Of a DNA stretch of 64,000 nucleotides, positions 47,644 to 55,901 are shown in pieces. The translations under genes were made by a program, and so were the position numbers. The stretch is from positions 1 to 64,000 of the forward strand of contig NZ_BAJY01000005.1 in NCBI RefSeq assembly GCF_000613945.1, read 5' to 3'. The notes beneath the pieces were generated by a model. The model did not search any database. It was not told the DNA's origin and worked only from the letters and a program-made list of their open reading frames with translations. Every line of letters begins with the position of its first letter. The first letter of the stretch is position 1. The stretch is from Prevotella falsenii DSM 22864 = JCM 15124. Lineage in GTDB: Bacteria > Bacteroidota > Bacteroidia > Bacteroidales > Bacteroidaceae.

Positions 47644-48366
47644 TTAAATCCGATGTGCCAAATTAGCCATCATGACAGCAGACAACCCTGCTGTTTCTGT
47701 ACGCAAACGGCTATTTCCTAATGTTACGCTTCGATAGTTGTTGTTCATGGCTTGGCGTACTTCATCAATGGAGAAATCGCCTTCAGGTCCTACCAAAACG
47801 GTTATTTGATTGGCACAATCCGAACTATTCAATTCCGTAAAAAAGTCGGTTTTCTCTATTTCATTGTAGCAATGGCAGATAAACTTCGCCCCTTTTATAT
47901 CTCTACACATAAATTGTTCGAATGTAATCATTTCGTTTACAATCGGTTTCCACGCCTTACGACTCTGCTTCATTGCCGACACGACAATACGCTCTATACG
48001 GTCCGTACGCAACACTTTGCGCTCAGAAAACTGACAATTCAGAAAGGAAATCTCATCAAAACCTATTTCCGTAGCTTTTTCCACCATCCATTCAATACGC
48101 CCTATATCCTTTGTGGGAGCAATGGCAAGGTGTAAATGTCCTTTCCACGTTTTATCCTGAGGCAACGATTGCTTTATTTCGTAAAAGCAATGCTTTTGGT
48201 TTGCCAATGTAACAACAGCTTGATAAAACGTTCCTTCGCCATTCATCAAGAAAATATCATCGCCACTTTTCAATCGTAAAACACGTACAGCATGAGTAGC
48301 TTCTTCGGTTGGTAATTCGTTATTGTCAGCTGCATCAGGAACATAAAAGTAACGTACTTCTTTCAT
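47644..48366 (-). CDS. rsmE: 16S rRNA (uracil1498-N3)-methyltransferase RsmE
   Basis: 240 residues. N-terminal PUA-like part (EEATHAVRVLRLKSGDDIFL) and C-terminal SPOUT domain with the knot motif TVLVGPEGDFSIDEVRQAM and SVTLGNSRLRTETAGLSAVM. It methylates U1498 of 16S rRNA. It is the last gene of a run nucleoside transporter - nuclease-like gene - rsmE; the gap to the preceding gene is about 10 bp. Confidence 0.95.
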   Translation of the reverse strand: MKEVRYFYVPDAADNNELPTEEATHAVRVLRLKSGDDIFLMNGEGTFYQAVVTLANQKHCFYEIKQSLPQDKTWKGHLHLAIAPTKDIGRIEWMVEKATEIGFDEISFLNCQFSERKVLRTDRIERIVVSAMKQSRKAWKPIVNEMITFEQFMCRDIKGAKFICHCYNEIEKTDFFTELNSSDCANQITVLVGPEGDFSIDEVRQAMNNNYRSVTLGNSRLRTETAGLSAVMMANLAHRI

Positions 48367-48376
48367 TTCTTACCCC

Positions 48377-48936
48377 TTATACCGTTTCGTTTTTATTTCC
48401 TTTGCGTCGATTCAATTCATCGCGCAAGTTAGAAGCCAACTCGTAGTTTTCGTTTTCTATGGCTCTCTGCAAAGCATCTTCAAGCATTTCGGAAGTCAAG
48501 GCATTCAGAGGAAGTGCCACTTTGCTTTTCCCCGACTCGTAAGGCACACTCTGCCGCATAAAAAGTCTTTCTTCCATAAATATCTCTAATTGGGCTATCT
48601 GTGCTAAAAGTATTGCATCTGAAGCACGGATAGGTGTCATTTCAAACGTCAGTTTATTTATCAACACCACTTTATATTGCCCATCTTCTATGGAATTGAA
48701 TAAGATTTCGTAATGTTCGGTATCCATATCAGGATTTATCCAACACAACACTTCAGGCAAAAGCTTGTGCCGAAGCGAGTTCTGTCCTATGCGAATATTC
48801 AGCTCATGTGCCATTGCCTTATCGCAGACAATGGCTATTTGCTTATCTTCCAATTGTTGGTAAGCACCAAGAGTCCCATCTTGGAACCACCAACTATTTC
48901 TGTCAATCCTTTAAAAAATACCTGTACTTTATTCAT
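48377..48936 (-). CDS. Bifunctional nuclease (BFN) domain protein with UVR motif, frame broken once
   Basis: The intact part (48377-48853) shows QIAIVCDKAMAHELNIRIGQ, then FEMTPIRASDAILLAQIAQ and a C-terminal UvrB/UvrC-like motif (LQRAIENENYELASNLRDEL). The true start is ATG 48936 (MNKVQVFFKGLTEIVGG, then SKMGLLVLTNN), which overlaps the stop of the upstream transporter gene as TAATG. The two parts are in different frames; restoring one base at about 48852-48858 joins them into about 186 residues. The BFN fold has reported RNase/DNase activity in some members; the role here is unproven. Tight coupling to the neighbours suggests a functional gene and a sequencing error. Confidence 0.75.
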
Positions 48937-50198
48937 TAATGTTCTTTTGGACGGAATATTACAGCAAAGCTAACTGCAACAAGCAAAGCATAACCGGAAA
49001 AAATGAACCAGCAAGTTTGCCAATCGCCTACTGTCAGAATATTATCGCCAAACTTTTTCAATTCCGTATAATGATTAATAACGGCTTGAGCTGCAAGCGT
49101 TCCTACCGTAGCACCAATGCCATTGGTCATCAACATAAACAATCCTTGTGCCGATGAACGTATCGAGGGGTCTGTACTCTTATCGACAAAGAGCGAACCT
49201 GATATATTAAAGAAATCAAATGCAATACCGTAAACAATCATTGACAATACGAAAAGGAAAACTCCGGGTGTCCCCGGGTTGCCCAAACCAAAGAGTCCGA
49301 AGCGCAAAACCCACCCAAACATAGCTATCAGCATTACGTTCTTAATGCCATAACGGCGCATGAAGAACGGAATGAGCAAGATACAGCAAGTCTCGCTTAT
49401 CTGTGAAAGACTTATTAATATATTGGCATGCTGCACACCAAAAGCATCAGCAAATTCGGGCTGCGCTGCAAAACTGAACAAGAATGGGTTTGCAAAACTG
49501 TTTGTTATCTGCAAACTTACGCCCAACAACATTGAGAAGATAAAGAAGATTGCCATTTTCTTTTGTTTAAACAGCGAGAAAGCTTTCAACCCGAGAGCAT
49601 CTACCAAGCTCTTCTTTTCGTTACTCGTTGATATTTCGCATTTCGGCAATGTAAAGGTGTAGAGGAAAAGAATAATACCTACTACACCCGAAGTAACGAA
49701 TTGATTTTGATTGCTTTGAAAACCTAATATATCGACCAGCCACATTGTCAATATAAAACCTATCGTACCGAACACACGGATAGGTGGAAAATCTTTCACA
49801 GTATCCATTCCGGCTTGTGTCAATGCCGAGTAAGCAACGGAATTAGCCAAAGCAATGGTGGGCATATAAAAGGCAACCGACATAGAATAAAGGCTGAAAA
49901 TTATGCTAAAGTCTACGTTTGTGCCTGCTTCTACCCCATACCATGCCGTACCAAACATGAATAAGCCGGCTAACAAATGGCAATAGCCCAACAATCGTTG
50001 TGCAGGAATCCACCTATCGGCAACAATACCCATCAATGCGGGCATGAAAATAGAAACAATGCCTTGCATGGAATAGAACAAACCAATGTTTTCACCTATT
50101 CCAACATTACCCAAATAACGTCCCATAGACGTCAAGTATGCCCCCCACACTGCAAACTCCAAGAAGTTCATCAGTGCTAAACGTATTTTTAAATTCAT
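48936..50198 (-). CDS. MFS nucleoside:proton symporter (NupG-like)
   Basis: 420 residues with 12 predicted spans. N-terminus MNLKIRLALMNFLEFAVWGA, the GIVADRWIPAQRLLG loop and PPIRVFGTIGFILTMWLVDI match the nucleoside H+ symporter family of Bacteroidota. It imports nucleosides across the inner membrane. A perfect promoter (50222-50252) lies 24 bp upstream. Its TAA stop overlaps the ATG of the BFN gene (TAATG), so translation is coupled. A nucleoside phosphorylase at 30 kb could use the product. Confidence 0.88.
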   Translation of the reverse strand: MNLKIRLALMNFLEFAVWGAYLTSMGRYLGNVGIGENIGLFYSMQGIVSIFMPALMGIVADRWIPAQRLLGYCHLLAGLFMFGTAWYGVEAGTNVDFSIIFSLYSMSVAFYMPTIALANSVAYSALTQAGMDTVKDFPPIRVFGTIGFILTMWLVDILGFQSNQNQFVTSGVVGIILFLYTFTLPKCEISTSNEKKSLVDALGLKAFSLFKQKKMAIFFIFSMLLGVSLQITNSFANPFLFSFAAQPEFADAFGVQHANILISLSQISETCCILLIPFFMRRYGIKNVMLIAMFGWVLRFGLFGLGNPGTPGVFLFVLSMIVYGIAFDFFNISGSLFVDKSTDPSIRSSAQGLFMLMTNGIGATVGTLAAQAVINHYTELKKFGDNILTVGDWQTCWFIFSGYALLVAVSFAVIFRPKEH

Positions 50199-50221
50199 CT
50201 CTTAGATTTTATTGTTGGCAA

Positions 50222-50252
50222 CAAAAGTACAGATTTTATCACAAACTACCAA
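50222..50252 (-). promoter_or_regulatory. Promoter of the transporter - BFN - rsmE unit
   Basis: Minus strand TTG (50250-50252), exactly 20 bp, TACTTTTG (50222-50229). It ends 20 bp before the IS982-type MITE that begins at 50280. Confidence 0.78.
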
Positions 50253-50279
50253 AACAAAGCAGAATATTTATGTAGGAAC

Positions 50280-50845
50280 GACGTGAGTTCGATGTAAGAA
50301 TTACACCAATATATTACATATAAGAAAGTTAAAGAAAGGAACCGGTTATGATTTAATATGCTTATAATCAAAAAGAAATGCAGTATCTTCGCTCTCAAAT
50401 TCCTACACCGGACTCACGTTATTCATGAACGTTTTCGTTCAGCCAAATAAGCAATACCAAATTTTTTTGAGCATTGCCATGGCGAGAAAACGCACTTTTC
50501 GAGAAACGAGAAAAGAACGAAAATAAGGCAATAAAAGTGTAAACATTTTTCACAAACATAGCTGTCGCGTAACTATTTATTTATCAGTGCATTACAAAAC
50601 CTATTGTTTTGCGATCCAAAACCGTAGGTTTTGCACGGTAAAACCGTAGGTTTTGCACGGTAAAACCGTAGGTTTTGCGTTGTAAAACCTACGGTTTCGC
50701 AACGCCAAAGCGAAATTATCACTTTTTAAGAGAATTATCTTTACAAGATTAGACGGAAAATCTCTCACTGCTTCATTAGAGAACTTGTCTGAAAAACATC
50801 TGCAAAATTACTTGTTTTACCTGCCTTCTTATGCCGAACTCACGT
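50280..50845 (-). mobile_element. IS982-type MITE of 566 bp carrying modular array G
   Basis: Ends ACGTGAGTTCGATGTAAGAA and TTCTTATGCCGAACTCACGT form an inverted repeat. The left end differs from the IS982 copy at 36980 at two or three positions over 24 bp. Flanks TAGGAAC (50273-50279) and TAGGAAC (50846-50852) are a 7-bp target duplication. There is no transposase gene. An inner end (GGACTCACGT, near 50418) marks a 138-bp sub-element. It fills most of the 795-bp gap 50199-50993. Confidence 0.88.
50527..50747 (+). repeat. 22-bp modular array G (five modules)
   Basis: Modules at 50596 (CCTATTG), 50618, 50640 and 50662 (all CCGTAGG) and 50684 (CCTACGG, ending TTTCGC). Three identical middle units show recent duplication. 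The final core is the reverse complement of each. It lies inside the 566-bp MITE and has both conserved flanks (AATAAAAGTGTAAAC, TTATCTTTACAAG). Confidence 0.9.
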
Positions 50846-50993
50846 TAGGAACAAGAACAAAAAAATTGATTGTCTCGCGACAATCAATCTTTATTAACCT
50901 TAATAATCTAATACCATGAAAAACACGATGCAAAGTTAGGCATACTTACGCAAAGTTGCAAACTTTACAAATGCTTTCATTTGAAGATTAACA

Positions 50994-51589
50994 CTATTTA
51001 AATGTACTTCCATTCCAATTAAGCTTTCTTTGCCTTAATATCGCTTGCATCTCCTTTTTATCGGTAGAAGAAAGCAAAGGAACGGAATAGTTTATTGTCA
51101 GACTATTATCTTTTGCCGATAATTGAAATTCGTTCATTGTAACGTTTGCCATATCCAACAATTCGCTGTAACGCTGTTGCGACATTGTGTCGGGCTTCAC
51201 AAACATTGGAGAAACGTCTATACTGAGCGGTTTAGCCTCCCAATTACTTGAAAACAACGATAGTTTACTCTCGGCTAAAGGACCGCACCACGTCTGCACC
51301 ATCGCTATCGTAGAGGTGTCCAAGCTCTTTATTTCCAACTTGGTAGCATTGCTTAACTGAACCAAAACATAGTCGTCGGTAAGTTTTTCTATACGTGTTG
51401 TATCGTGCAAAGCATTCACCACCTCCGACTTCATATCCATCGTAACATAGTCTGCCAATTCCGTTCTTAAACTTCTATTAAGATAAGCACTATCGAATCG
51501 GGCATTTCCAGCCATATCTGACGCATATTCTGCGCATTCAAAGGCAATAAACCGAAAGCAACCAATAAGATTAAAAATATTTTTTTCAT
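50994..51589 (-). CDS. DUF3256 family protein, frame broken once
   Basis: The true start is ATG 51589 with a signal peptide (MKKIFLILLVAFGLLPLNAQ) and NMRQIWLEMPDSIV. One base, probably a C, is missing at about 51487, after which the second frame reads YLNRSLRTELADYVTMDMKS through to NWNGSTFK. Joined, it is about 198 residues. DUF3256 proteins are small periplasmic proteins of Bacteroidota without known function. A strong bidirectional terminator lies just upstream of the start. Gene decay is possible but a sequencing indel is more likely, because all of the family sequence is present. Confidence 0.75.
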
Positions 51590-51596
51590 ATCAAGT

Positions 51597-51640
51597 AAAA
51601 GCGTAATACTGCATTTTTGAAGTGCAATATTACGCTTTTT
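51597..51640. terminator. Bidirectional terminator between two small secreted-protein genes
   Basis: AAAAGCGTAATA-TGCA / TGCA-TATTACGCTTTT, about 16 bp with one bulge, loop of about 8 nt, A and T runs on both sides. It ends the transcript of the 51703-52161 gene; its inner edge is 8 bp from the DUF3256 start. Confidence 0.85.
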
Positions 51641-51702
51641 TTAGCAAACAGGCAAGTTTATTTTCTAAAAAGATGCTTATTATTACGCTTTACAACAGCG
51701 AA

Positions 51703-52161
51703 TCAGAAAAGGCCAAAACTTAACTGACAACTGTTTTTAAAGGTAGAAATCATCATCGTCATTCCGCCTTTTGTATCATATCCTACTACAAATTTCCCAT
51801 CATCGAGGTTTTCCGAATAGGTCGTATTGTAGTTTTGCTCGTATTTCTTTGCCAATTTGTTCATTCGTGCAATAGCATTTTTCTTATTAGCACAATTTGT
51901 TTTTAAACGCAACTGGTTTAGTTTTCCTTCCTCATCGAAGAAGCATTCAGCCTCGTTATAGGTTTCTCCGTCAAAAACAACGTTCTTATACGTCGCTTTT
52001 CCACTGCCTAACAAATAAGGAGCACCGAATTTTTTCTCCAGCACTTCCATTGTTTTGGCTTTGTCCGCCATAAATTCAACACCACTAACTTGCCTTTGCG
52101 CCGATACATTCAATGCGAAAGCAAGTAATAAAAATACCATTCTCAATTTCTTTTTCATCAT
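51703..52161 (-). CDS. Small secreted protein of unknown function
   Basis: 152 residues with a signal peptide (MVFLLLAFALNVSAQ). The mature part (VSGVEFMADKAKTMEVLEKK, FGAPYLLGSGKATYKNVVF, CFFDEEGKLNQLRLKTNC) looks like a compact alpha/beta domain with repeated strand-turn-strand units and three Cys. It is not recognised. The start could be either of the first two Met. It ends at a strong terminator. Confidence 0.65.
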   Translation of the reverse strand: MMKKKLRMVFLLLAFALNVSAQRQVSGVEFMADKAKTMEVLEKKFGAPYLLGSGKATYKNVVFDGETYNEAECFFDEEGKLNQLRLKTNCANKKNAIARMNKLAKKYEQNYNTTYSENLDDGKFVVGYDTKGGMTMMISTFKNSCQLSFGLF

Positions 52162-52326
52162 TTATACTATTCTATTTTAATTTGAACTGCAAAGATATAC
52201 AAAAAAATGACAGTTTCCACACAAGTAGCAAAGAAAATTAAAACTGTTAGTTGGCTTCATATAGCTTTATCTTTTCCGAATAGGCAAGCCTTTTAATTCC
52301 TGCTCTGAAACTGACGAAAAGAAGGA

Positions 52327-52522
52327 GATAAAAGTGTAAATATCTTTCATAAACATAGCAATCAGCTAACAGTTTCATTATCAATACATTACAAAACCTA
52401 TTGTTTTGCATTGTAAAAGCGGCTGTTTTACCGACCAAAAGCGTAGGTTTTGCGATGTAAAACCTACGCTTTTACAATGCCAAAACGCAATTATCACTTT
52501 TTAACAGAACTATCTTTACAAA
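52327..52522 (+). repeat. 22-bp modular array H with conserved flanks
   Basis: Modules at 52393 (CCTATTG), 52415 (GCGGCTG), 52437 (GCGTAGG) and 52459 (CCTACGC). The last two cores are exact reverse complements. The right flank continues to resemble array D for about 70 bp. It lies in the 436-bp gap 52162-52597; no other feature was seen there. Confidence 0.88.
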
Positions 52523-52597
52523 ATGGAAGCTCTTTTCTGTGTCTGCTCTCAGCAAGAAAAGGGAAAATCGTTCCTAAAGTGAAATTCTGCCGAATAT

Positions 52598-53200
52598 TTA
52601 AAATTCAAGTTCAAAACCAATCATTAATTCTTCCGGTGCAAAGCGTAAACCAAAACCGTTGGTTCCTATTTCAGGTTCTTCGCCACCGAGATAGTCGTGC
52701 CGATAGCCTACAAAACCCATTCGCAAGCATAAGCAAAGTCCTTCTGTAAGGTCTACACAAGCTCCGGGGCGTACACCAACTTCAAAGCCATGGCGGTTGG
52801 TTTTGGTGTCGGCAACCTTTACTCTACCGAAATCGAACCCTACTCCACCATCTAAAAACAAATTGAAAGGACCTTTGTGCACATAATACCAACGTGCAAA
52901 AGGCGATATTTTAAAGGCTGTGGAATACTTTTTCAGCCCAGCTTCACGTTCTCTTTCATATTCATAGCCCAGCATTAAGCCCACTCCCCACGTATCGTTA
53001 AACAAGTAGCCGATTTCAGGAGAGAAGTCAAACTTCACAGATTTATCTTTCGGATCAGACCAAAATGTTACAGCTCCGCCCATAAAAGTGCGCGCCCCAT
53101 GTTTGTCGTCGTTATGGGCAACTGTGTTTGGAAACGTTGCTTGCGCATAAGTAGCCATACTTCCAACAAGCAAGAATAGAGATAAGAATAGTTGTTTCAT
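52598..53200 (-). CDS. Outer-membrane beta-barrel protein
   Basis: 200 residues from ATG 53200 (MKQLFLSLFLLVGSMATYAQ, signal peptide). The frame is open for another 79 codons upstream, but that part crosses the promoter of the divergent MATE gene and is rejected. Strands such as FDFSPEIGYLFNDTWGVGLM and LGYEYEREREAG alternate hydrophobic and polar residues, and it ends LMIGFELEF with a terminal Phe, as in 8-stranded OmpA/OmpW-type barrels. Function unknown. Confidence 0.78.
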   Translation of the reverse strand: MKQLFLSLFLLVGSMATYAQATFPNTVAHNDDKHGARTFMGGAVTFWSDPKDKSVKFDFSPEIGYLFNDTWGVGLMLGYEYEREREAGLKKYSTAFKISPFARWYYVHKGPFNLFLDGGVGFDFGRVKVADTKTNRHGFEVGVRPGACVDLTEGLCLCLRMGFVGYRHDYLGGEEPEIGTNGFGLRFAPEELMIGFELEF

Positions 53201-53354
53201 ACTTTTTTCTAATTTGTTTTTTGCAAAATACTCCTTTTTTTCATTAATGCCAACAATATCCTGAAAAATTGATTTACAAAGTAAAAGATGTTGAATATCA
53301 TTAGGTATGTCAGTTTTTTTTAGTACTTTTGCAGAAGATATACAACTGTTTTGA

Positions 53355-54704
53355 ATGGATAATAAGAAAGCGACATTAGAGCTTGGAACTAAGCCGGTGG
53401 GCAAACTGCTCGCACAATATGCCTTGCCTGCTATCATTGCAATGACGGCAGCATCGCTCTACAATATTATCGACCGTGTATTTATCGGGCAAGTAGTAGG
53501 TCCGATGGCGATTTCGGGACTTGCCATTACGTTCCCATTCATGAATCTTGCGGCGGCATTCGGTGCTGCCGTGGGCGTTGGCGCATCTACAACGATTAGC
53601 GTAAAGTTAGGTCAGAAAGACTATGAGTCGGCAGAAAACATTCTTGGCAATACCATCACCCTCAACCTTATTATAGGTTTGGCTTTCGGAGGCATTTGCC
53701 TTTTGTTTCTCGACCCTATCTTGCGTTTCTTCGGGGCAAGCGATGCCACCCTTCCATACGCACGCGACTTTATGCAGGTGATACTTGCCGGCAATGTGTT
53801 TTCGCACATGTACTTCGGTATGAACGCTGTATTGCGGGCAGCATCGAAGCCACGAATGGCGATGTTTGCCACTATTTTCACCGTCGCTATGAATATTTTG
53901 CTCGATGTAGTGTTCATTCTTTGGTGGCATTGGGGCATTAAGGGCGCAGCTTTCGCCACCATTATATCGCAGGTTTTGGCACTCTGCTGGCAAATGAAGC
54001 TGTTTGCCAACAAAAACGAACTATTGCATTTGAAACGAGGTATATACAAATTGAAAGCCAATCTCGTCAGAAACATTGTCTCGATAGGCATTTCGCCTTT
54101 CTTAATGAATGCCTGCGCTTGCGTTATTGTCATCTTCATAAACAATCAGTTGGTACGATTTGGTGGCGATATGGCAGTAGGAGCATACGGCGTTGCCAAC
54201 AGTATAGCAATGATTTTCGTAATGTTTGTTATCGGACTCAACCAAGGTATGCAGCCCATTGCAGGCTACAACTACGGTGCGCAGCAATACGGCAGAATGA
54301 TGCTAGTAGTGAAATTATCCATCATTACGGCAACTTGCATTATGCTCACAGGGTGGGCTTTGGCTATGTTTGCACCCTACTATTGTGCCCGAATGTTTAC
54401 AACAGACCCCGAACTCATTAATGGTTCCATCAAGGCAATAAAAATTATCATGATGATGTTCCCGCTTATAGGGTGCCAGATGGTAATTACCAACTTCTTC
54501 CAATGTATCGGGAAAGTGAAAATTAGTATCTTCCTGTCGCTCTCAAGACAGTTGTTGTTTTTGCTGCCGCTGCTCGTTCTGCTGCCTAACCTTTATGGCA
54601 TCAACGGCGTATGGGCGTCAATGCCCACGAGCGACCTTATTTCCGTGATTGTGGCAATATCGATAATGACCGTCTATTTACGACGAATAAAGAAAGAAAT
54701 GTAA
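53355..54704 (+). CDS. MATE family multidrug efflux transporter
   Basis: 449 residues, 12 spans in two MatE domains. The first begins VGKLLAQYALPAIIAMTAASLYNIIDRVFIGQVVGPMAIS-like sequence; the second includes NQGMQPIAGYNYGAQQYGRM. It is a sodium- or proton-driven exporter in the inner membrane. A TACTTTTG box lies at 53324-53331, 24 bp before the start. It heads a plus-strand run that continues into a kinase-like gene 31 bp later. Confidence 0.93.
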   Translation: MDNKKATLELGTKPVGKLLAQYALPAIIAMTAASLYNIIDRVFIGQVVGPMAISGLAITFPFMNLAAAFGAAVGVGASTTISVKLGQKDYESAENILGNTITLNLIIGLAFGGICLLFLDPILRFFGASDATLPYARDFMQVILAGNVFSHMYFGMNAVLRAASKPRMAMFATIFTVAMNILLDVVFILWWHWGIKGAAFATIISQVLALCWQMKLFANKNELLHLKRGIYKLKANLVRNIVSIGISPFLMNACACVIVIFINNQLVRFGGDMAVGAYGVANSIAMIFVMFVIGLNQGMQPIAGYNYGAQQYGRMMLVVKLSIITATCIMLTGWALAMFAPYYCARMFTTDPELINGSIKAIKIIMMMFPLIGCQMVITNFFQCIGKVKISIFLSLSRQLLFLLPLLVLLPNLYGINGVWASMPTSDLISVIVAISIMTVYLRRIKKEM

Positions 54705-54735
54705 AGCAAATTAGTCTGAAAAAATATCCTCGCTT

Positions 54736-55362
54736 ATGGAAAAGAAACTGATAATCAACATTGGACGACAGCTCGGAAGTGGCGGACGCTGCATAGCGAA
54801 AGCCCTTGCAGAAGAGTTTAACTGTCAATTCTACGATAAAGAGATTTTAAACCTTGCAGCAAAGGAGAGCGGTTTCTCTGAAAAATTCTTTGAAGAGAAC
54901 GATGAGCAGAAGGGATTTCTTAAGTCGCACTTCCATATTCACTTACCGCTTTTGGGCAATAACGACTTCTATAAGAACGATTTCTCACAAGAAGGACTCT
55001 ATCAATTTCAAAGCGATGTGATACAAAAGGCTGCCGAAGAAAATCCACGCTGCGTTTTTGTAGGTAGAACAGCAGATTACGTACTGCGCGATAACCCTGA
55101 CACCATAAACATTTTCATTACTGCAAACATCGGTTTCAGAGCAAAAAACGTAAGTGAACGCCGGGGGTGTACAATGGAAGAAGCCCTTAAATTCATTGAA
55201 AATAAAGAAAGTGAACGTGCCAAATATTACAACTATTACACGGGAAAGACATGGGGACAGGCTACGAACTACGACCTTTGTGTGGACGCAAGCATATTGG
55301 GAACCAACGAAACAAAAGACTTTATAGCTTGCTTTGTACGAAAGAAGTTATCGATAGATTAA
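54736..55362 (+). CDS. Cytidylate kinase-like family protein
   Basis: 208 residues of the Cytidylate_kin2 type. P-loop INIGRQLGSGGRCIAKALAE (residues 7-26), FYDKEILNLAAKESGF and the LID-like RRGCTMEEALKFIENKESER. It is not the canonical Cmk, whose sequence differs. Such proteins occur throughout Bacteroidota and Firmicutes; the substrate is unproven. It lies between a MATE pump and a phosphoesterase, with gaps of 31 and 7 bp, so it is probably co-transcribed with both. Confidence 0.82.
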   Translation: MEKKLIINIGRQLGSGGRCIAKALAEEFNCQFYDKEILNLAAKESGFSEKFFEENDEQKGFLKSHFHIHLPLLGNNDFYKNDFSQEGLYQFQSDVIQKAAEENPRCVFVGRTADYVLRDNPDTINIFITANIGFRAKNVSERRGCTMEEALKFIENKESERAKYYNYYTGKTWGQATNYDLCVDASILGTNETKDFIACFVRKKLSID

Positions 55363-55369
55363 ATTCCGT

Positions 55370-55876
55370 ATGAAGAGAGTTGGTATTATAAGCGACACGC
55401 ACGCCTATTGGGACGAGAAATACAAGTTTTATCTGAAAGACTGCGATGAGATTTGGCACGCCGGCGACATAGGTTCGTTGGAGGTGGCAGACAAATTCGA
55501 GGCAATGAAACCAATCTTTCGAGCAGTTTACGGCAACTGCGACGGTTACGATATTCGTGCCCGATACCCCGAAATTTTGCGTTTTAAGTGTGAAGATGTA
55601 GAGGTTTTGATGAAGCATATTGGCGGCTACCCGGGGAGATACGACTACTCTGTGCGCAACATACTTTATTATTCGCCACCCAATCTTTTTATAGACGGGC
55701 ACTCACACATACTGAAGATAATGCCCGATAAAACATTAAATCTGCTCCATATCAACCCCGGTGCAGTGGGTTTACAGGGTTTTCACAAAGAAAGAACCAT
55801 CGTAAGACTCACCATCAAGGGCAATAAAATGAGCGATTGCGAAGTTATTACATTAACAAACAATAGAAACAAATAA
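55370..55876 (+). CDS. YfcE/MJ0936-type metallophosphoesterase
   Basis: 168 residues. Calcineurin-like motifs in order: IISDTHAYWD (8-17), HAGDIG, YGNCDGYD and DGHSHI, with the second metal site His in this last motif. It is a small cytoplasmic phosphodiesterase of broad in vitro substrate range. It starts 7 bp after the kinase-like gene and ends 25 bp before rfbB, so it shares their transcript. Confidence 0.88.
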   Translation: MKRVGIISDTHAYWDEKYKFYLKDCDEIWHAGDIGSLEVADKFEAMKPIFRAVYGNCDGYDIRARYPEILRFKCEDVEVLMKHIGGYPGRYDYSVRNILYYSPPNLFIDGHSHILKIMPDKTLNLLHINPGAVGLQGFHKERTIVRLTIKGNKMSDCEVITLTNNRNK

Positions 55877-55901
55877 TTTAAAACAAAAATATTAGCAACT
55901 T

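Noticed and set aside
50596..50700. CRISPR-like array
   Set aside because: The period is 22 bp with 5-bp spacers that are themselves partly conserved. The repeats carry variable cores, and no cas genes are present. It does not fit a CRISPR array.
53201..53437. N-terminal extension of the outer-membrane barrel gene
   Set aside because: It runs through the promoter and start of the divergent MATE gene, and the signal peptide begins only at 53200.
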